Shown piece by piece: positions 36,545-47,956 of a stretch of DNA of 64,000 nucleotides. The translations under genes and the position numbers were made by a program. The DNA comes from Meiothermus sp. QL-1. Its GTDB lineage: Bacteria > Deinococcota > Deinococci > Deinococcales > Thermaceae. The stretch covers positions 1 through 64,000 of the forward strand of contig NZ_QQSV01000005.1 in NCBI RefSeq assembly GCF_003351145.1. The letters are read 5' to 3'. The notes beneath the pieces were generated by a model, which was given only the letters and a program-made list of their open reading frames with translations, was not told where the DNA came from and made no database searches. The stretch's first letter is position 1; each line of letters opens with the position of its first letter.

Positions 36545-36551
36545 CTGGGGT

Positions 36552-37700
36552 ATGAAGGTCACCGTCGTTGTGCTGGACTCGGTGGGGCTGGGCTACCTGC
36601 CCGACGCCGCGCAGTTCGGCGATGAAGGGGCCGACACCCTCGACCACACCGTGCTCAAAACCGGCCTCGAGCTGCCCCACCTGGCCTCGCTGGGCCTGGG
36701 CCACGTGCCGGGCGTGCACACCCTGCCCCAAGCCGCCGAGCCCCTGGGTGCCTTTGGCCGCATGGTGGAGGTGAACCCCGGTAAGGACACCTCCACCGGC
36801 CACTGGGAGTTTGTGGGCATCCACCTACAACACCCCTTCCAGGTCTTTCCCGAAGGCTTCCCCCAGGACTTCCTGGCCGAGTACTGCCGGCGCATCGGGG
36901 TAGGGGGCTACCTCCTCAACCGGCCCTACTCGGGCACCGAGGCCATCCGCGACTACGGCGAGGAACACCTGCGCACCGGCTTTCCCATCGTCTATACCTC
37001 GGCGGATTCGGTCTTCCAGGTAGCCGCCCACATCGGCAAGGTGCCTCTGGAGACCCTCTACGGCTGGTGCATGACCGCCCGCGAGATGCTGGTGGGGCCG
37101 CTGGCCTGCGCCCGGGTGATTGCCCGCCCCTTCGAGGGCGAGCCGGGGAAGTTTTACCGGCGCGAAGACCTGCGCAAGGACTTTGCCTTAGAGCCCCCCC
37201 CCAACGTGCTGGACGTAATTCGTGCCGGGGGGTTGGAGGTGGTGGGGGTGGGCAAAATCCCCGACATCTACGCCCACCGGGGCTTTAGCCGCGAGGTCAG
37301 GGCCGGCAGCAACGAGGAGGGCATGGAGCGCACCCTGGAACTGATGCGGCAGGACTTTACCGGCCTCATCTTTACCAACCTGGTGGATTTCGACGCCAAG
37401 TACGGCCACCGCCGCAACCCCGCGGGCTACGCCGAGGCCCTGGCCGCCTTCGACGCCCGGCTGCCCGAGTTCCTGGCGGCCCTGGGCCCTGAGGACTACC
37501 TCTTCATCGTCTCCGACCACGGCAACGACCCCACCTACCGCGGCACCGACCACACCCGCGAGTACGGGATGCTTTTGGGGGTGGGGCCCGGCCTGGCCGG
37601 GGTGAACCTGGGCACCCGCCCCACCTTCGCCGACCTGGCGGCCAGCCTGGCCAAAGCCTTTGGCCTTGGCTGGACGGGGCCCGGCCAGAGCTTCATCTAG
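36552..37700 (+). CDS. deoB: Phosphopentomutase
   Basis: A 382-residue alkaline-phosphatase-superfamily mutase interconverting ribose-1- and ribose-5-phosphate in nucleoside salvage. Seen: [15 protein letters not shown] with the metal Asp, [11 protein letters not shown] carrying the phospho-acceptor Thr, [13 protein letters not shown], and the metal motif [17 protein letters not shown]. Next to the convergent NAD-salvage operon, with which it shares a CTAG stop. Two phosphoribosyl routes therefore end back to back. Confidence 0.94.
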   Translation: MKVTVVVLDSVGLGYLPDAAQFGDEGADTLDHTVLKTGLELPHLASLGLGHVPGVHTLPQAAEPLGAFGRMVEVNPGKDTSTGHWEFVGIHLQHPFQVFPEGFPQDFLAEYCRRIGVGGYLLNRPYSGTEAIRDYGEEHLRTGFPIVYTSADSVFQVAAHIGKVPLETLYGWCMTAREMLVGPLACARVIARPFEGEPGKFYRREDLRKDFALEPPPNVLDVIRAGGLEVVGVGKIPDIYAHRGFSREVRAGSNEEGMERTLELMRQDFTGLIFTNLVDFDAKYGHRRNPAGYAEALAAFDARLPEFLAALGPEDYLFIVSDHGNDPTYRGTDHTREYGMLLGVGPGLAGVNLGTRPTFADLAASLAKAFGLGWTGPGQSFI

Positions 37701-39088
37701 GCGTTTTTCCGCACCTCCTCGAAGGTGTAGCGCTTTAGAATCGCGCCGTTTTCGAATACCGTGTGCAGGATGCTCTGGGGGTGGGGCTGGGTCTCCTCCA
37801 GCGGCAGCTCCACCGTGCGGATGCCGCGCTCGTCGCGGATAACGTCCAGGCGGCCCCGCTTGGAGAGCTTGACCGGGTCGTCCACCGGGCTTTTGCCCAC
37901 CCCGTAGGTCTGGCCGTTCACCGTGACCAGGTGCAGCTTCTGGGCGAACTTCTGGGTGTCGCGGTGGGGGTGCTGCAAGAGGGCCCCGCCCATGCCGAAG
38001 GCCACGTTGGAGGCGCTGTAGCCCCACTGCTCGAGCAAGAACAACACCTTGCGAATGGTGTCGGCGTTCACCCCGTCGCCCTGGATTACCCGCACCCCGT
38101 TCAGCACCTTGTAGCCCTTGGTGTTGACGGTGGCGCCGAACTTGGCCTCGAGGGTCTGCACCGTGCGCAAAACCACAAAGGGCGGGTCGCCCGAGTCGGG
38201 GCGAATCACCGCGGTGGCCCCGGACTTCTGTATCAGCTCGCGCAGCTCTTCCCCGATGATCTGGCCCACCGCGTGCTCGCGGTTGTAGGAGTCGATGACC
38301 ATGGCGAAAAGCGCACCTGGCTTGCCGTAGGTCTCGATCATCTGGCGGTAGGCCTGGGCCTCCCCCTCCCGGCCAAAGCTGGTCACGGTGGAGTGCTCCA
38401 TAGCCGGGATGGAGTAGCCGGCCATCTCGGCCCCGTAGTAGTTGCGGGCGTAGACGAGGGCGGTCACAGTGTCGGTGCCCTGGAAGTTGACCAGGTGGGC
38501 CATGCCCCCGAGCCCAGCGCTCTCCAGGCTGCTCACCCCCCGCGCGCCAAAGTCGTGCAGCTTGAAGGGCAGCTCGGCCTCGGGGTCGTCGGCGGTCTTT
38601 TCCAGGTACTCCCGGATGGTATTGCGGATGGCCCAGGAGATGGTGCAGACCGTGGTGGGGTACCAGACCGCGCGCAAGAGGGCGGTCTCGAGCCAGCCCG
38701 GCAGCCAGGGCACCTTGGGGTCGGTGCTCTCGATGATGACCAGCGGGTTGTGCACCGGCACCACCATCCCCTCCGGCACCGCGCGGATGCGCACCGGCAG
38801 ACGCCCGCCCAGCTCCTCCGCGATGTAGCGCCAGCCCTCATAGGGAAAGGGGAGGCCATGAGCGGTAAATACTTCCCGGGCCTCCTCCACATCGGCCTGG
38901 GTGACGCCCTTGCTCAGGTACTCGATCAGGAAAGCCTGCAAGCCGAAGAAGCGCACGAAGTTGTAGTCGCCGCCTCGGCTCTCGATGTACCAGCTGGCAT
39001 GGGTCATGCCCTTGGGGAACTGGGCGAAGTGGGAGGCCTTGTAGCTGTCGGTGTTGAGAATCAGGTTGTGGGGGTTTAGGGGTCTCAT
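37697..39088 (-). CDS. nadV: Nicotinamide phosphoribosyltransferase
   Basis: A 463-residue enzyme making NMN from nicotinamide and PRPP. It is of the NAMPT/NadV kind rather than nicotinate Pnc[15 protein letters not shown] start, [25 protein letters not shown], the catalytic-loop [15 protein letters not shown] with the phosphorylatable His, [25 protein letters not shown] and FGMGGALLQ. Last gene of the NrtR-NadM-NadV operon; ATGA overlap with nadM. This gives a two-step nicotinamide to NMN to NAD route that bypasses nicotinamidase. Confidence 0.94.
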   Translation of the reverse strand: MRPLNPHNLILNTDSYKASHFAQFPKGMTHASWYIESRGGDYNFVRFFGLQAFLIEYLSKGVTQADVEEAREVFTAHGLPFPYEGWRYIAEELGGRLPVRIRAVPEGMVVPVHNPLVIIESTDPKVPWLPGWLETALLRAVWYPTTVCTISWAIRNTIREYLEKTADDPEAELPFKLHDFGARGVSSLESAGLGGMAHLVNFQGTDTVTALVYARNYYGAEMAGYSIPAMEHSTVTSFGREGEAQAYRQMIETYGKPGALFAMVIDSYNREHAVGQIIGEELRELIQKSGATAVIRPDSGDPPFVVLRTVQTLEAKFGATVNTKGYKVLNGVRVIQGDGVNADTIRKVLFLLEQWGYSASNVAFGMGGALLQHPHRDTQKFAQKLHLVTVNGQTYGVGKSPVDDPVKLSKRGRLDVIRDERGIRTVELPLEETQPHPQSILHTVFENGAILKRYTFEEVRKNA

Positions 39089-40098
39089 GCGCTCTCCTCT
39101 TCAGGTGTTGGCCTTTGGGGAGGCCGTCCCAAAAACCAGCAAATCTGCTGGTAGTGGTCCTCAAAAAAGCGCGCCTGGCTGCGGTCCAGCTCGGCCAAGG
39201 GCAGCCAGAAGGCCTGCGGCGCACCCAAGCCAGGCGGCGCAGAAAAGCCCAGGTCGAAGTAGCAGCCGTAGCAGACCACCCGGCCCCGCAGGCTCCGCTC
39301 TGGATAGTCGAAGGCCCACCAGGCCGTGGGCCGCTCAGCGGAGAGCCCCAGCCCGGCCTTCTCCCTCAGGGCCCGCAGGGCCGCGGTCAGGAGGGTCTCC
39401 TTCGGCCCCAGATGGACCTCCGGCAAGGCCCAGGCCCCCTGCCCCAGCCCACTTTGGCGCTCGACGAGCAGGACTTGGTCCCGGGCCCGCACCAAGGCGC
39501 TGACGGTCAGGTGAAGGATGGGGTAGGGGTAGGCCCGCTCGAGGGCACGGCGGTGCTTCAAAGCCCTCCACTCGGCCTGGAGGCGGGCGAACTCGGGGGT
39601 CTGGGCAAAACGCTCTAGGTAGGCCCGCACCCCCTCCGGCACCATCGCCTTCCAGCCCTCGTCGCCGCCGAAGTAGCGCTCGCGCACCAGGGTGGCGTTG
39701 AGCTCCCGCCTGACCCCGCTCGGCTCGAAAGGCCAGTCGCCAAAACCGTGGAGGTAGTAGCTGCTTTCGTCCTTGTGGTAGCCAACGATGCAAACCTTTT
39801 CCTCCTTCCCGACCACCCCCTCCACCGCTTTTCGCACCGCCCGGAACCAGCGGGGGTCGTCGTAGTAGTCGTCGGGGACTGCCACGAAACGGACCCGGGG
39901 CTCAAGAGCCGGTTCTAGGCTGGCCCGCAGCATGGCGGTGCGCGCCTCAACGTCAAAAGGGTTTTTGGGGGTGGGGTAGCTGTAGGCGCTGCCCAGGACC
40001 ACCACCAGCCGGTCGTGGCGGGCCAGAGCGCGCCGAATCGTCTCCAGGTGGGCCAGGTGAGGGGGCTGAAAGCGCCCGATGAAGACCGCTGTGCTCAA
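39085..40098 (-). CDS. nadM: NMN adenylyltransferase fused to Nudix-like domain
   Basis: A 337-residue two-domain protein. Residues 1 to about 180: archaeal-type NMN adenylyltransferase with GRFQPPHLAHLE ATP site and the later VGYHKDESSYYL segment; makes NAD from NMN and ATP. Residues about 195-320: Nudix fold, as in the Synechocystis and Francisella NadM-Nudix proteins that cleave ADP-ribose. The Nudix box here reads ETLLTAALRALREKAGL: the box Gly is Val, the first metal Glu of RExxEE is Ala and the last is Lys, so hydrolase activity is doubtful. TTG start overlaps the nrtR stop (TTGA). Confidence 0.9.
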   Translation of the reverse strand: MSTAVFIGRFQPPHLAHLETIRRALARHDRLVVVLGSAYSYPTPKNPFDVEARTAMLRASLEPALEPRVRFVAVPDDYYDDPRWFRAVRKAVEGVVGKEEKVCIVGYHKDESSYYLHGFGDWPFEPSGVRRELNATLVRERYFGGDEGWKAMVPEGVRAYLERFAQTPEFARLQAEWRALKHRRALERAYPYPILHLTVSALVRARDQVLLVERQSGLGQGAWALPEVHLGPKETLLTAALRALREKAGLGLSAERPTAWWAFDYPERSLRGRVVCYGCYFDLGFSAPPGLGAPQAFWLPLAELDRSQARFFEDHYQQICWFLGRPPQRPTPEEESA

Positions 40099-40847
40099 GC
40101 TTCCCTCCGAAAGCGGTAAAGCTCAGCCGGCCGGAAGCCGGTGCCCTTCTCGAACTCCCCGGTGGGCTGGAGCAAGCCCGAGGCCAGCATCTTGCGGCGG
40201 AAGGAAGCTTTGTTGAGCTTCTTTTGCAGAATAATCTCGTGCACCGCCTGCAGCTCGCGCAGGGTGAATTGCTCGGGTAAAAGCTCGAAACCGATAGGGG
40301 TGTAGGAGAGCTTACCCCGGATGCGCCGCAGCGCCACCGCCAGGATCTCGGCGTGATCGAAGGCCAGGGAGTATTTTTTTCCCTTTGCATCGTATATCTC
40401 GGCTGCGCTGGCCTCGTCCTTGAGCTGAAGGCGAAAAAGAGCACTTTCCTCGGGAATCTCCCGGACGTGGCTCTGCTCCACCAGGGCGTAGTAGGCCACG
40501 CTCACCACCCGGGCCCGGGGGTCGCGGCCGGGGGCGCCGAAGGTGTAGAGCTGCTCGAGGTAGATGGGGTGCCGCCCCGGGGCTCTGCCCATCTGCGGGA
40601 GCACCCGGGCCTCCAACCCTGCCCTTTCCTTGAGGACCCGGGCGGCGGCTTCCTCGAGCGACTCCCGCCGCTGCACCAAGCCACCGGGCAGGCTCCAGTA
40701 GTTGAGGAAGGGATGCTCCTTGCGCTTCACCAGCAAAACCTCTAGGTGGCCCGCCCTGAGGGTCAGGATCACCACCTCCACCGTGACCCAGGGCTGGTCG
40801 CCGGAGCCTTCCGGAGGTAGGGGCTGTTCCTTCGAGGAGGGACGCAC
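40095..40847 (-). CDS. nrtR: NrtR, Nudix-related transcriptional regulator of NAD metabolism
   Basis: A 250-residue repressor: N-terminal non-catalytic Nudix domain (VEVVILTLRAGHLEVLLVKR, LPGGLVQRRESLEEAAARVL) that senses ADP-ribose, and a C-terminal winged helix (FTLRELQAVHEIILQKKLNKASFRRKM from about residue 185; described by position). The GTG at 40847 is chosen over ATG 40877 and 40931 because the promoter's -10 hexamer includes ATG 40877, and GTG has AAGGGGG upstream. It regulates its own operon with nadM and nadV. Confidence 0.88.
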   Translation of the reverse strand: MRPSSKEQPLPPEGSGDQPWVTVEVVILTLRAGHLEVLLVKRKEHPFLNYWSLPGGLVQRRESLEEAAARVLKERAGLEARVLPQMGRAPGRHPIYLEQLYTFGAPGRDPRARVVSVAYYALVEQSHVREIPEESALFRLQLKDEASAAEIYDAKGKKYSLAFDHAEILAVALRRIRGKLSYTPIGFELLPEQFTLRELQAVHEIILQKKLNKASFRRKMLASGLLQPTGEFEKGTGFRPAELYRFRREA

Positions 40848-40859
40848 AGCGGGGACCCC

Positions 40860-40901
40860 CTTATTCGCGATAAGCATATATGCACAAAAAAAATAAGTCA
40901 A
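40860..40901 (-). promoter_or_regulatory. Promoter and probable NrtR operator
   Basis: Minus-strand -35 TTGACT (40896-40901), 17-base spacer, -10 TATGCT (40873-40878). The perfect dyad CTTAT-TCGCG-ATAAG (40860-40874) covers the transcription start and touches the -10, ideal for autorepression. Confidence 0.7.
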
Positions 40902-41099
40902 GCCAGGTCTGAACGCCGTGCTTGGCGGCAAAATGTGCTCATAAAAGCCTACATATGGATTCCGTTTATGGAACGAGTTGCTTAAATTTTGCCGGTTTGT
41001 GGTAATGTGTAAGCGCGGATGTTGGGACCAGTCTCAGGCAACTTATTGCCTTTGCGCACATAAGTGGACCTGCCCCAACCCCGCACGGAAGGAGGCAAA

Positions 41100-43250
<2,151 letters not shown>

Positions 43251-43356
43251 GGGGCTATAGCGTCCATCCGGGTTTTGCCCTACACTCTCTTCTGGACAGC
43301 GCACGGTAGATGCCCCCGACATCCCCACCGTAGCCTGTGCTGAGGAAGAGTGCAAG

Positions 43357-45249
43357 TTGGAGAAACTCAAGCGCTATACGGCCAAGGACGCTGAAGAAAC
43401 CTACCTCGTCCCCCACTGGGGGGCGGGGTTTTTCCGCGTAGGCGAGGACGGGGAGCTCGAGGTCGCCCCTGAAGGCCCCAAAGGCCCCAGCGCCTCTCTT
43501 TTCGAAATCGTGCAGGACCTGCGCGACGAGGGCCGCCCCCTACCGGTGATGCTGCGCTTCCCCCAGATTCTGAAAGCCCGGGTGGTGGCCCTGAATGAGG
43601 CCTTTCGCCGGGCCATCCGGAAGTACGAGTACCAAGGGGGCTACCAGGGGCTGTTCCCGGTCAAGGTCAACCAGCGCCGGATGGTGGTGGAGACCGTGGC
43701 CCAGGCCGGCAAACCCTACGCCCACGGCCTCGAGGCCGGCTCCAAGGCCGAACTGGCCCTGATTCTGGCTCAGGACCTGCACCCCGAGGCCCTCATCGCC
43801 TGCAACGGCTTCAAGGACGACGACTTCATTCGCCTGGCCCTGATGGGGAAAAAGCTGGGCAAGAACGTGGTCATCACCCTGGAGAAGTTCGCCGAGCTGG
43901 GCCGGGTGATCCGCATCGCTAAGGAGATTGGGGTCGAACCACAGCTCGGCATCCGCTACAAACTCAAGGCCAAGGGGTCGGGGCAGTGGGAGGAGTCGGG
44001 GGGAGAGTCGGCCAAGTTCGGCTTCACCACCCCAGAGATTGTGCGGGCGGTGGACCTCCTGGCCGAGGCCGGAATGCTGGGCACCATCGCCATGCTCCAC
44101 GCCCACATCGGCAGCCAGGTGACCGATATCCGCCGCATCAAGCAGGCCGTGCGGGAAATAGCCCAGACCTACGTACAGCTTCGTAAGCTGGGGGCCCCGG
44201 TGCGCTACCTGAACCTGGGGGGTGGACTGGCGGTGGACTACGACGGCTCTAAAACCGCTTTCTACGCTTCGGCCAACTACACCCTGGAGGAGTACGCCGA
44301 GGACCTGGTCTACGTTACCAAGGAAATCTGCGACGGACACGGAGAGGCCCACCCCATCCTGGTCACCGAGTCGGGCCGGGCGGTTACGGCCTACCACAGC
44401 GTGCTGGTGCTGGAGGTGGTGGACACCATCCGTCCCCCCGGCGAGGAAAAAATCGAGGTGTCCGAGGGAGCGCACCCGGTGGTGCAGGAGATGTTCGAGC
44501 TGGCCGGTCAAATCTCGGCCAAGAACTACCGCGAGATCTACCACGATGCCTACAGCAACAAGGACACCGTGCAGAGCCTCTACGACCTGGGGCTCATCTC
44601 CCTGCGCGACCGGGCCACGGCCGAGGCCCTTTTCTACCAGATCGCCCGCAAAACCCTGCGCTTCGCCCTGGAGTTCGACTACCCCGCCGACGAGCTGGAA
44701 GACCTGCAGAAGATGCTGGCCGACAAGCTGGTCTGCAACTTCAGCCTCTTTCAAAGCCTCCCCGATACCTGGGCCATCAAGCAGATGTTCCCCATCGTGC
44801 CGCTTTCGCGCCTCAACGAGCGGCCCACGCGCGAAGCCACGCTGGTGGACATCACCTGCGACTCTGACGGCAGAATAGACCGCTTCATCGACACCCATGA
44901 CGTGCGCCACACCCTGCCGGTGCACGAGATCCGGCCCGGCGAGCCCTACTACCTGGGGGTTTTCCTGACCGGGGCCTACCAGGACGTGCTGGGCATGAGC
45001 CACAACCTCTTTGGCCGCATCGGGGAGGCGCACGTGGTGGTGGACGAGGAGGGGTACAGGATCGAGCGTTTTATCCTGGGCGAGAAGGCCCGGCGGGTAA
45101 TCGAGAAGATGGGCTACGAGGAGGGCGAGCTGGCAGAGGCGGTGGAGAAGCTGGTGCGTTCCTCCAGGAAGCTCACCCCGGCCGAAAAAGGAGCCTTCAT
45201 GGAACTCTACGCGCGCGAGCTGGTGGGGTACACCTACCTAGAAGACTAG
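43357..45249 (+). CDS. speA: Arginine decarboxylase, biosynthetic (SpeA)
   Basis: A 630-residue PLP enzyme making agmatine from arginine. Thermophiles of this group use agmatine for long and branched polyamines through aminopropylagmatine. PLP lysine in GLFPVKVNQRR (about residue 105), AHIGSQVTDIRRIKQAV, NLGGGLAVDYDGS, and the dimer-partner residues in ITCDSDGRIDRF. TTG start with GAGGAAGAG upstream; no better start is in frame. Between it and glnN (43251-43356) nothing was recognised. Confidence 0.93.
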   Translation: MEKLKRYTAKDAEETYLVPHWGAGFFRVGEDGELEVAPEGPKGPSASLFEIVQDLRDEGRPLPVMLRFPQILKARVVALNEAFRRAIRKYEYQGGYQGLFPVKVNQRRMVVETVAQAGKPYAHGLEAGSKAELALILAQDLHPEALIACNGFKDDDFIRLALMGKKLGKNVVITLEKFAELGRVIRIAKEIGVEPQLGIRYKLKAKGSGQWEESGGESAKFGFTTPEIVRAVDLLAEAGMLGTIAMLHAHIGSQVTDIRRIKQAVREIAQTYVQLRKLGAPVRYLNLGGGLAVDYDGSKTAFYASANYTLEEYAEDLVYVTKEICDGHGEAHPILVTESGRAVTAYHSVLVLEVVDTIRPPGEEKIEVSEGAHPVVQEMFELAGQISAKNYREIYHDAYSNKDTVQSLYDLGLISLRDRATAEALFYQIARKTLRFALEFDYPADELEDLQKMLADKLVCNFSLFQSLPDTWAIKQMFPIVPLSRLNERPTREATLVDITCDSDGRIDRFIDTHDVRHTLPVHEIRPGEPYYLGVFLTGAYQDVLGMSHNLFGRIGEAHVVVDEEGYRIERFILGEKARRVIEKMGYEEGELAEAVEKLVRSSRKLTPAEKGAFMELYARELVGYTYLED

Positions 45250-45278
45250 TTTACGAATAGGCCCGTTTGTGCTATTCT
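45250..45278 (+). promoter_or_regulatory. Promoter of the tRNA-Glu/tRNA-Val pair
   Basis: -35 TTTACG (45250-45255) and -10 TATTCT (45273-45278) with a 17-base spacer, starting just after the speA stop. Confidence 0.65.
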
Positions 45279-45318
45279 GGTGGGCGGTCTCGCAGGGCCT
45301 CGCCCTGCCGAGCGCTAC

Positions 45319-45394
45319 GGCCCCATCGTCTAGCGGACTAGGACGCCGCCCTCTCACGGCGGTAACAGGGGTTCGAATCCCCTTGGGGTCACCA
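45319..45394 (+). tRNA. tRNA-Glu (CTC)
   Basis: Acceptor GGCCCCA pairs with TGGGGTC; anticodon stem CCGCC/GGCGG with loop CTCTCAC gives anticodon CTC; T-arm has GGTTCGAATCC. Encoded 3' CCA at 45392-45394. Reads GAG, the dominant Glu codon in this GC-rich DNA. Confidence 0.95.
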
Positions 45395-45397
45395 AAT

Positions 45398-45473
45398 GGG
45401 CGACTAACTCAGCCGGTAGAGTGCATCCCTTACAAGGATGAAGTCGGGGGTTCGAGTCCCTCGTCGCCCACCA
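45398..45473 (+). tRNA. tRNA-Val (TAC)
   Basis: Acceptor GGGCGAC/GTCGCCC; anticodon stem CATCC/GGATG with loop CTTACAA, anticodon TAC; T-loop GGTTCGAGTCC. CCA encoded at 45471-45473. Three bases after tRNA-Glu, so co-transcribed. Confidence 0.95.
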
Positions 45474-45493
45474 CCCGCACAAATCCAGCGCAA

Positions 45494-46363
45494 TCAGGAA
45501 ACCCCCGGTGTAATCTGCTCGGGCCGCGGTTTCCCACCCTGGAGCTGGCTGACCAGGGTGGCCGCGACGACCAGGGCTGCCCCAACCAGGCCCTGTGCCC
45601 CCAGGCGTTCGCCCAGCATGAAGTAGGCGAAGGCCGCCGCGTACACAGGCTCCAAAGTAAAGACGATGGCTGCCTGGGGAGCAGGCACGCTGCGCTGGCC
45701 CATGACCTGCAACCAGATACACAGCGCCGAGGCCACCACCCCCAGGTACAGAATGGCCAGGTAGGGGAAACCGTCCGCCTCCCACCGGGGCGTCTCGAAG
45801 AGCATCCAGAGCCCAGACCCCCCTGCCACCGTGAGCATCTGCACCCCGGTTAGGGGCAAGGCCGCGAAGCGCCGGGCATGCCGTTCCATGCGCCAGATGT
45901 AGAAGGTGAAACACAGCGCCGTCCCCAGCGTCCAAAGGTCCCCCAGGTTGGGCGGCGAGCCGTCGTAGGAAAGCAGCCCCACCCCCAAAACCGCCAGCCC
46001 CGCGGCCATCCAAACGGTCCAGCGCAGGCGGTGACCTAGAAGGCCCAAAAAAAGCGGCAGCATCACCACGTAAAGGGTGGTGATGAAGGCGCTGCGGCTG
46101 GCGGTGGTGTACTGCAGGCCCACCGTCTGGGTCAAGTAAGCCAAAAAGAGCAGGGCACCGAGCTCCACCCCTGAGCGCCAAAGGGCTCTTTCCTGGCGCC
46201 ACAAAAAGGGCAGGAAGAAGAGGCTGGCCAGGGCGAAGCGGGCGAAGTTGATCTGCCCAGGTACCAGACTTTCCAGGCTATCCTTGACCAGCACGAAGGT
46301 GCTGCCCCAAAACAAAGTCGCCAGGTTGAGGTAGAAAAGCCCGATAAGCTGGCCGCGGCGCAC
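45494..46363 (-). CDS. EamA/DMT-family transporter
   Basis: A 289-residue inner-membrane protein with ten predicted helices in two EamA repeats (NLATLFWGSTFVLVKDSL at the start, YLGVVASALCIWLQVMGQ and FTLEPVYAAAFAYFMLGE in repeat two). Family members export amino acids or metabolites; the substrate is unknown. GTG 46363 is selected because TAGACT lies exactly seven bases upstream (leaderless). A longer in-frame start would run into the divergent rqcH gene and is rejected. Confidence 0.85.
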   Translation of the reverse strand: MRRGQLIGLFYLNLATLFWGSTFVLVKDSLESLVPGQINFARFALASLFFLPFLWRQERALWRSGVELGALLFLAYLTQTVGLQYTTASRSAFITTLYVVMLPLFLGLLGHRLRWTVWMAAGLAVLGVGLLSYDGSPPNLGDLWTLGTALCFTFYIWRMERHARRFAALPLTGVQMLTVAGGSGLWMLFETPRWEADGFPYLAILYLGVVASALCIWLQVMGQRSVPAPQAAIVFTLEPVYAAAFAYFMLGERLGAQGLVGAALVVAATLVSQLQGGKPRPEQITPGVS

Positions 46364-46370
46364 AAGGAAG

Positions 46371-46376
46371 AGTCTA
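46371..46376 (-). promoter_or_regulatory. Leaderless -10 element of the DMT transporter gene
   Basis: Minus-strand TAGACT seven bases before GTG 46363. The same hexamer and spacing occur on the opposite strand for rqcH at 46423-46428. Confidence 0.55.
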
Positions 46377-46422
46377 CCTCCTGGCCCAAGTTCGGCCAAG
46401 TCAACGCGCTTTTGCCCCCTGG

Positions 46423-46428
46423 TAGACT
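46423..46428 (+). promoter_or_regulatory. Leaderless -10 element of the rqcH-like gene
   Basis: TAGACT seven bases before ATG 46436, with no separate leader ribosome site of normal spacing. Confidence 0.55.
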
Positions 46429-46435
46429 CCTGAGG

Positions 46436-47956
46436 ATGGAAGGCCTGCTCATTCATGCCCTTGTCCGGGAGCTCTCGGATAAGCTGCCCTGTCGCAGCCT
46501 GGGCTGGGCTTTTCCCGACGAGAGCAGCGCGGCGGTGCTGCTCGAAGGCGTAGGCAACCTGGTGCTGCGCTACCGTCCCCCCAGCCCCTTGCTCACGGTA
46601 GAGCCAGGCCACCTGGAGGGTGAGGCCCGGACCCCCTTCCAGCGCATGCTGAAGACCCGCTGCAAGGGGCGGCTGGTGGCTTTAGAGCAGCCCAAACTGG
46701 ACCGGGTGGTCGTTTTGCACTTCGAAGGGGAAAGCGGCTTTGTGGAAACCCCCCCCACCCAGCTCATCTTCGAGCTCACCGGGCGCAACGCCAACCTACT
46801 CCTATGCACACCGGAGGGGCGCATCCTAGGGCTAGACCGGCCCGTGACCCGGCAGATCAACCGCTACCGGGAGCTGCGTCCAGGCCTGCCCTACACCCCT
46901 CCTCCCCCGTACCAGAAGCTGGATCCCCGCCACCTGGGGCCGGAGGAGCTGGCCCCCTTCGTGGGCCGGCCCCTGGAAGAGCTGGTCAGGCATCTGGACG
47001 GGGTGGGCAAGGAGCTGGGCACCGAGCTGGCTCGCAGGGCCGGGCTCTCCCTGGACACGGTGCTCACGCCGGCCCACTTACCAGGGCTCCACAGAGCCAT
47101 CCAAAGCCTGGTGGAACAACCCGGCCCAAAAACCCCCGCGGAGCTGCGAGAAAGCTGGGCCCAGGAGGAGGCCGAGGCCCTGCGCAAACCGCTGCGCGAG
47201 GCGCTAAGGCGCCAGATAACGACCCTAAAAGCCCGTTTGGAAGACTACCAAAAAGCCCTGGAGCGGCTAGGGGAGGCCAGCCGGCTGCGAAGCTGGGGCG
47301 ATTTGCTCTTGGCCTACGCCCATCAAATCCAGCCCGGTCCCTCGGCGCGGTTGCGGGACTTCTCGGGTCAGGAGGTGGAAATCCCCCTCGAGCAAGGCCT
47401 CTCCCCCATCCAAAACGCCGAGCGCTTCTACCAGCGGGCCCGGCGGCTGGAAAAAAACGCGGAAAAGGCCCTGGAACGCATCGCCCCCACCGAAGCCGAG
47501 ATTGCCCGCCTGGAGGAGGAGCTAAGGCGCATTCAACTACTCAGCTACGACGAACTAAGGGCTGGGAACCGCCTCATGCGGGAAAAGGGCCCCAAGGCCG
47601 GGCTGCGCCTCCAAAGCCCGGGCGGCTTTGAGGTCTGGGTGGGGCGCAGCAGCCAGGAGAACGAGCTCCTAACCCGCATGGCCCACAGCGAAGACCTTTG
47701 GTTCCACGCCCAGGGCATCCCGGGCTCGCACGTGATCCTGCGCACCCAGGGGCGCCCAGCCAGCCTGCCCGACCTGCTCTTCGCCGCCCGGCTTGCTGCC
47801 TACCACTCCAGGGCCCGGGGAGAAAAGAACGTGCCGGTGGACTATACCCTCAAAAAACACGTCTGGCGGCCGCGCAAGGCCGCACCTGGCCAGGTCCTCT
47901 ACACCCAGAGCAAGACCCTCTTCGTAGACGCTGAAGCACCGGAGGAAACAGGCTAG
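46436..47956 (+). CDS. rqcH: NFACT-family protein, RqcH/Rqc2 homologue
   Basis: A 506-residue NFACT protein. The NFACT-N domain (LIFELTGRNANLLLCTPEG near residue 105-122) is followed by a helix-hairpin-helix and coiled-coil middle (about 225-370) and an NFACT-R domain with the signature DLWFHAQGIPGSHVILR (about 420-436). RqcH binds split 50S subunits with stuck peptidyl-tRNA and adds alanine tails for degradation. Older annotation calls such proteins fibronectin-binding; no surface signal is present here. Convergent with nhaP2, sharing a CTAG stop. Confidence 0.85.
   Translation: MEGLLIHALVRELSDKLPCRSLGWAFPDESSAAVLLEGVGNLVLRYRPPSPLLTVEPGHLEGEARTPFQRMLKTRCKGRLVALEQPKLDRVVVLHFEGESGFVETPPTQLIFELTGRNANLLLCTPEGRILGLDRPVTRQINRYRELRPGLPYTPPPPYQKLDPRHLGPEELAPFVGRPLEELVRHLDGVGKELGTELARRAGLSLDTVLTPAHLPGLHRAIQSLVEQPGPKTPAELRESWAQEEAEALRKPLREALRRQITTLKARLEDYQKALERLGEASRLRSWGDLLLAYAHQIQPGPSARLRDFSGQEVEIPLEQGLSPIQNAERFYQRARRLEKNAEKALERIAPTEAEIARLEEELRRIQLLSYDELRAGNRLMREKGPKAGLRLQSPGGFEVWVGRSSQENELLTRMAHSEDLWFHAQGIPGSHVILRTQGRPASLPDLLFAARLAAYHSRARGEKNVPVDYTLKKHVWRPRKAAPGQVLYTQSKTLFVDAEAPEETG

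Noticed and set aside
40848-40931. N-terminal extension of NrtR from ATG 40877 or 40931
   Set aside because: Both codons lie within or upstream of a well-formed promoter (-35 40896-40901, -10 40873-40878); the GTG at 40847 has a proper ribosome site.
40920-41099. Riboswitch (for example glutamine-type) before glnN
   Set aside because: No conserved aptamer pattern recognised; only a short TTCC/GGAA dyad is visible.
43540-45033. 497-codon open frame opposite speA
   Set aside because: Same antisense artefact; no recognisable motifs and no start signals.
46436-47956. Fibronectin-binding surface adhesin
   Set aside because: The protein has no signal or anchor, and the NFACT-R motif DLWFHAQGIPGSHV supports the RqcH ribosome quality-control assignment.
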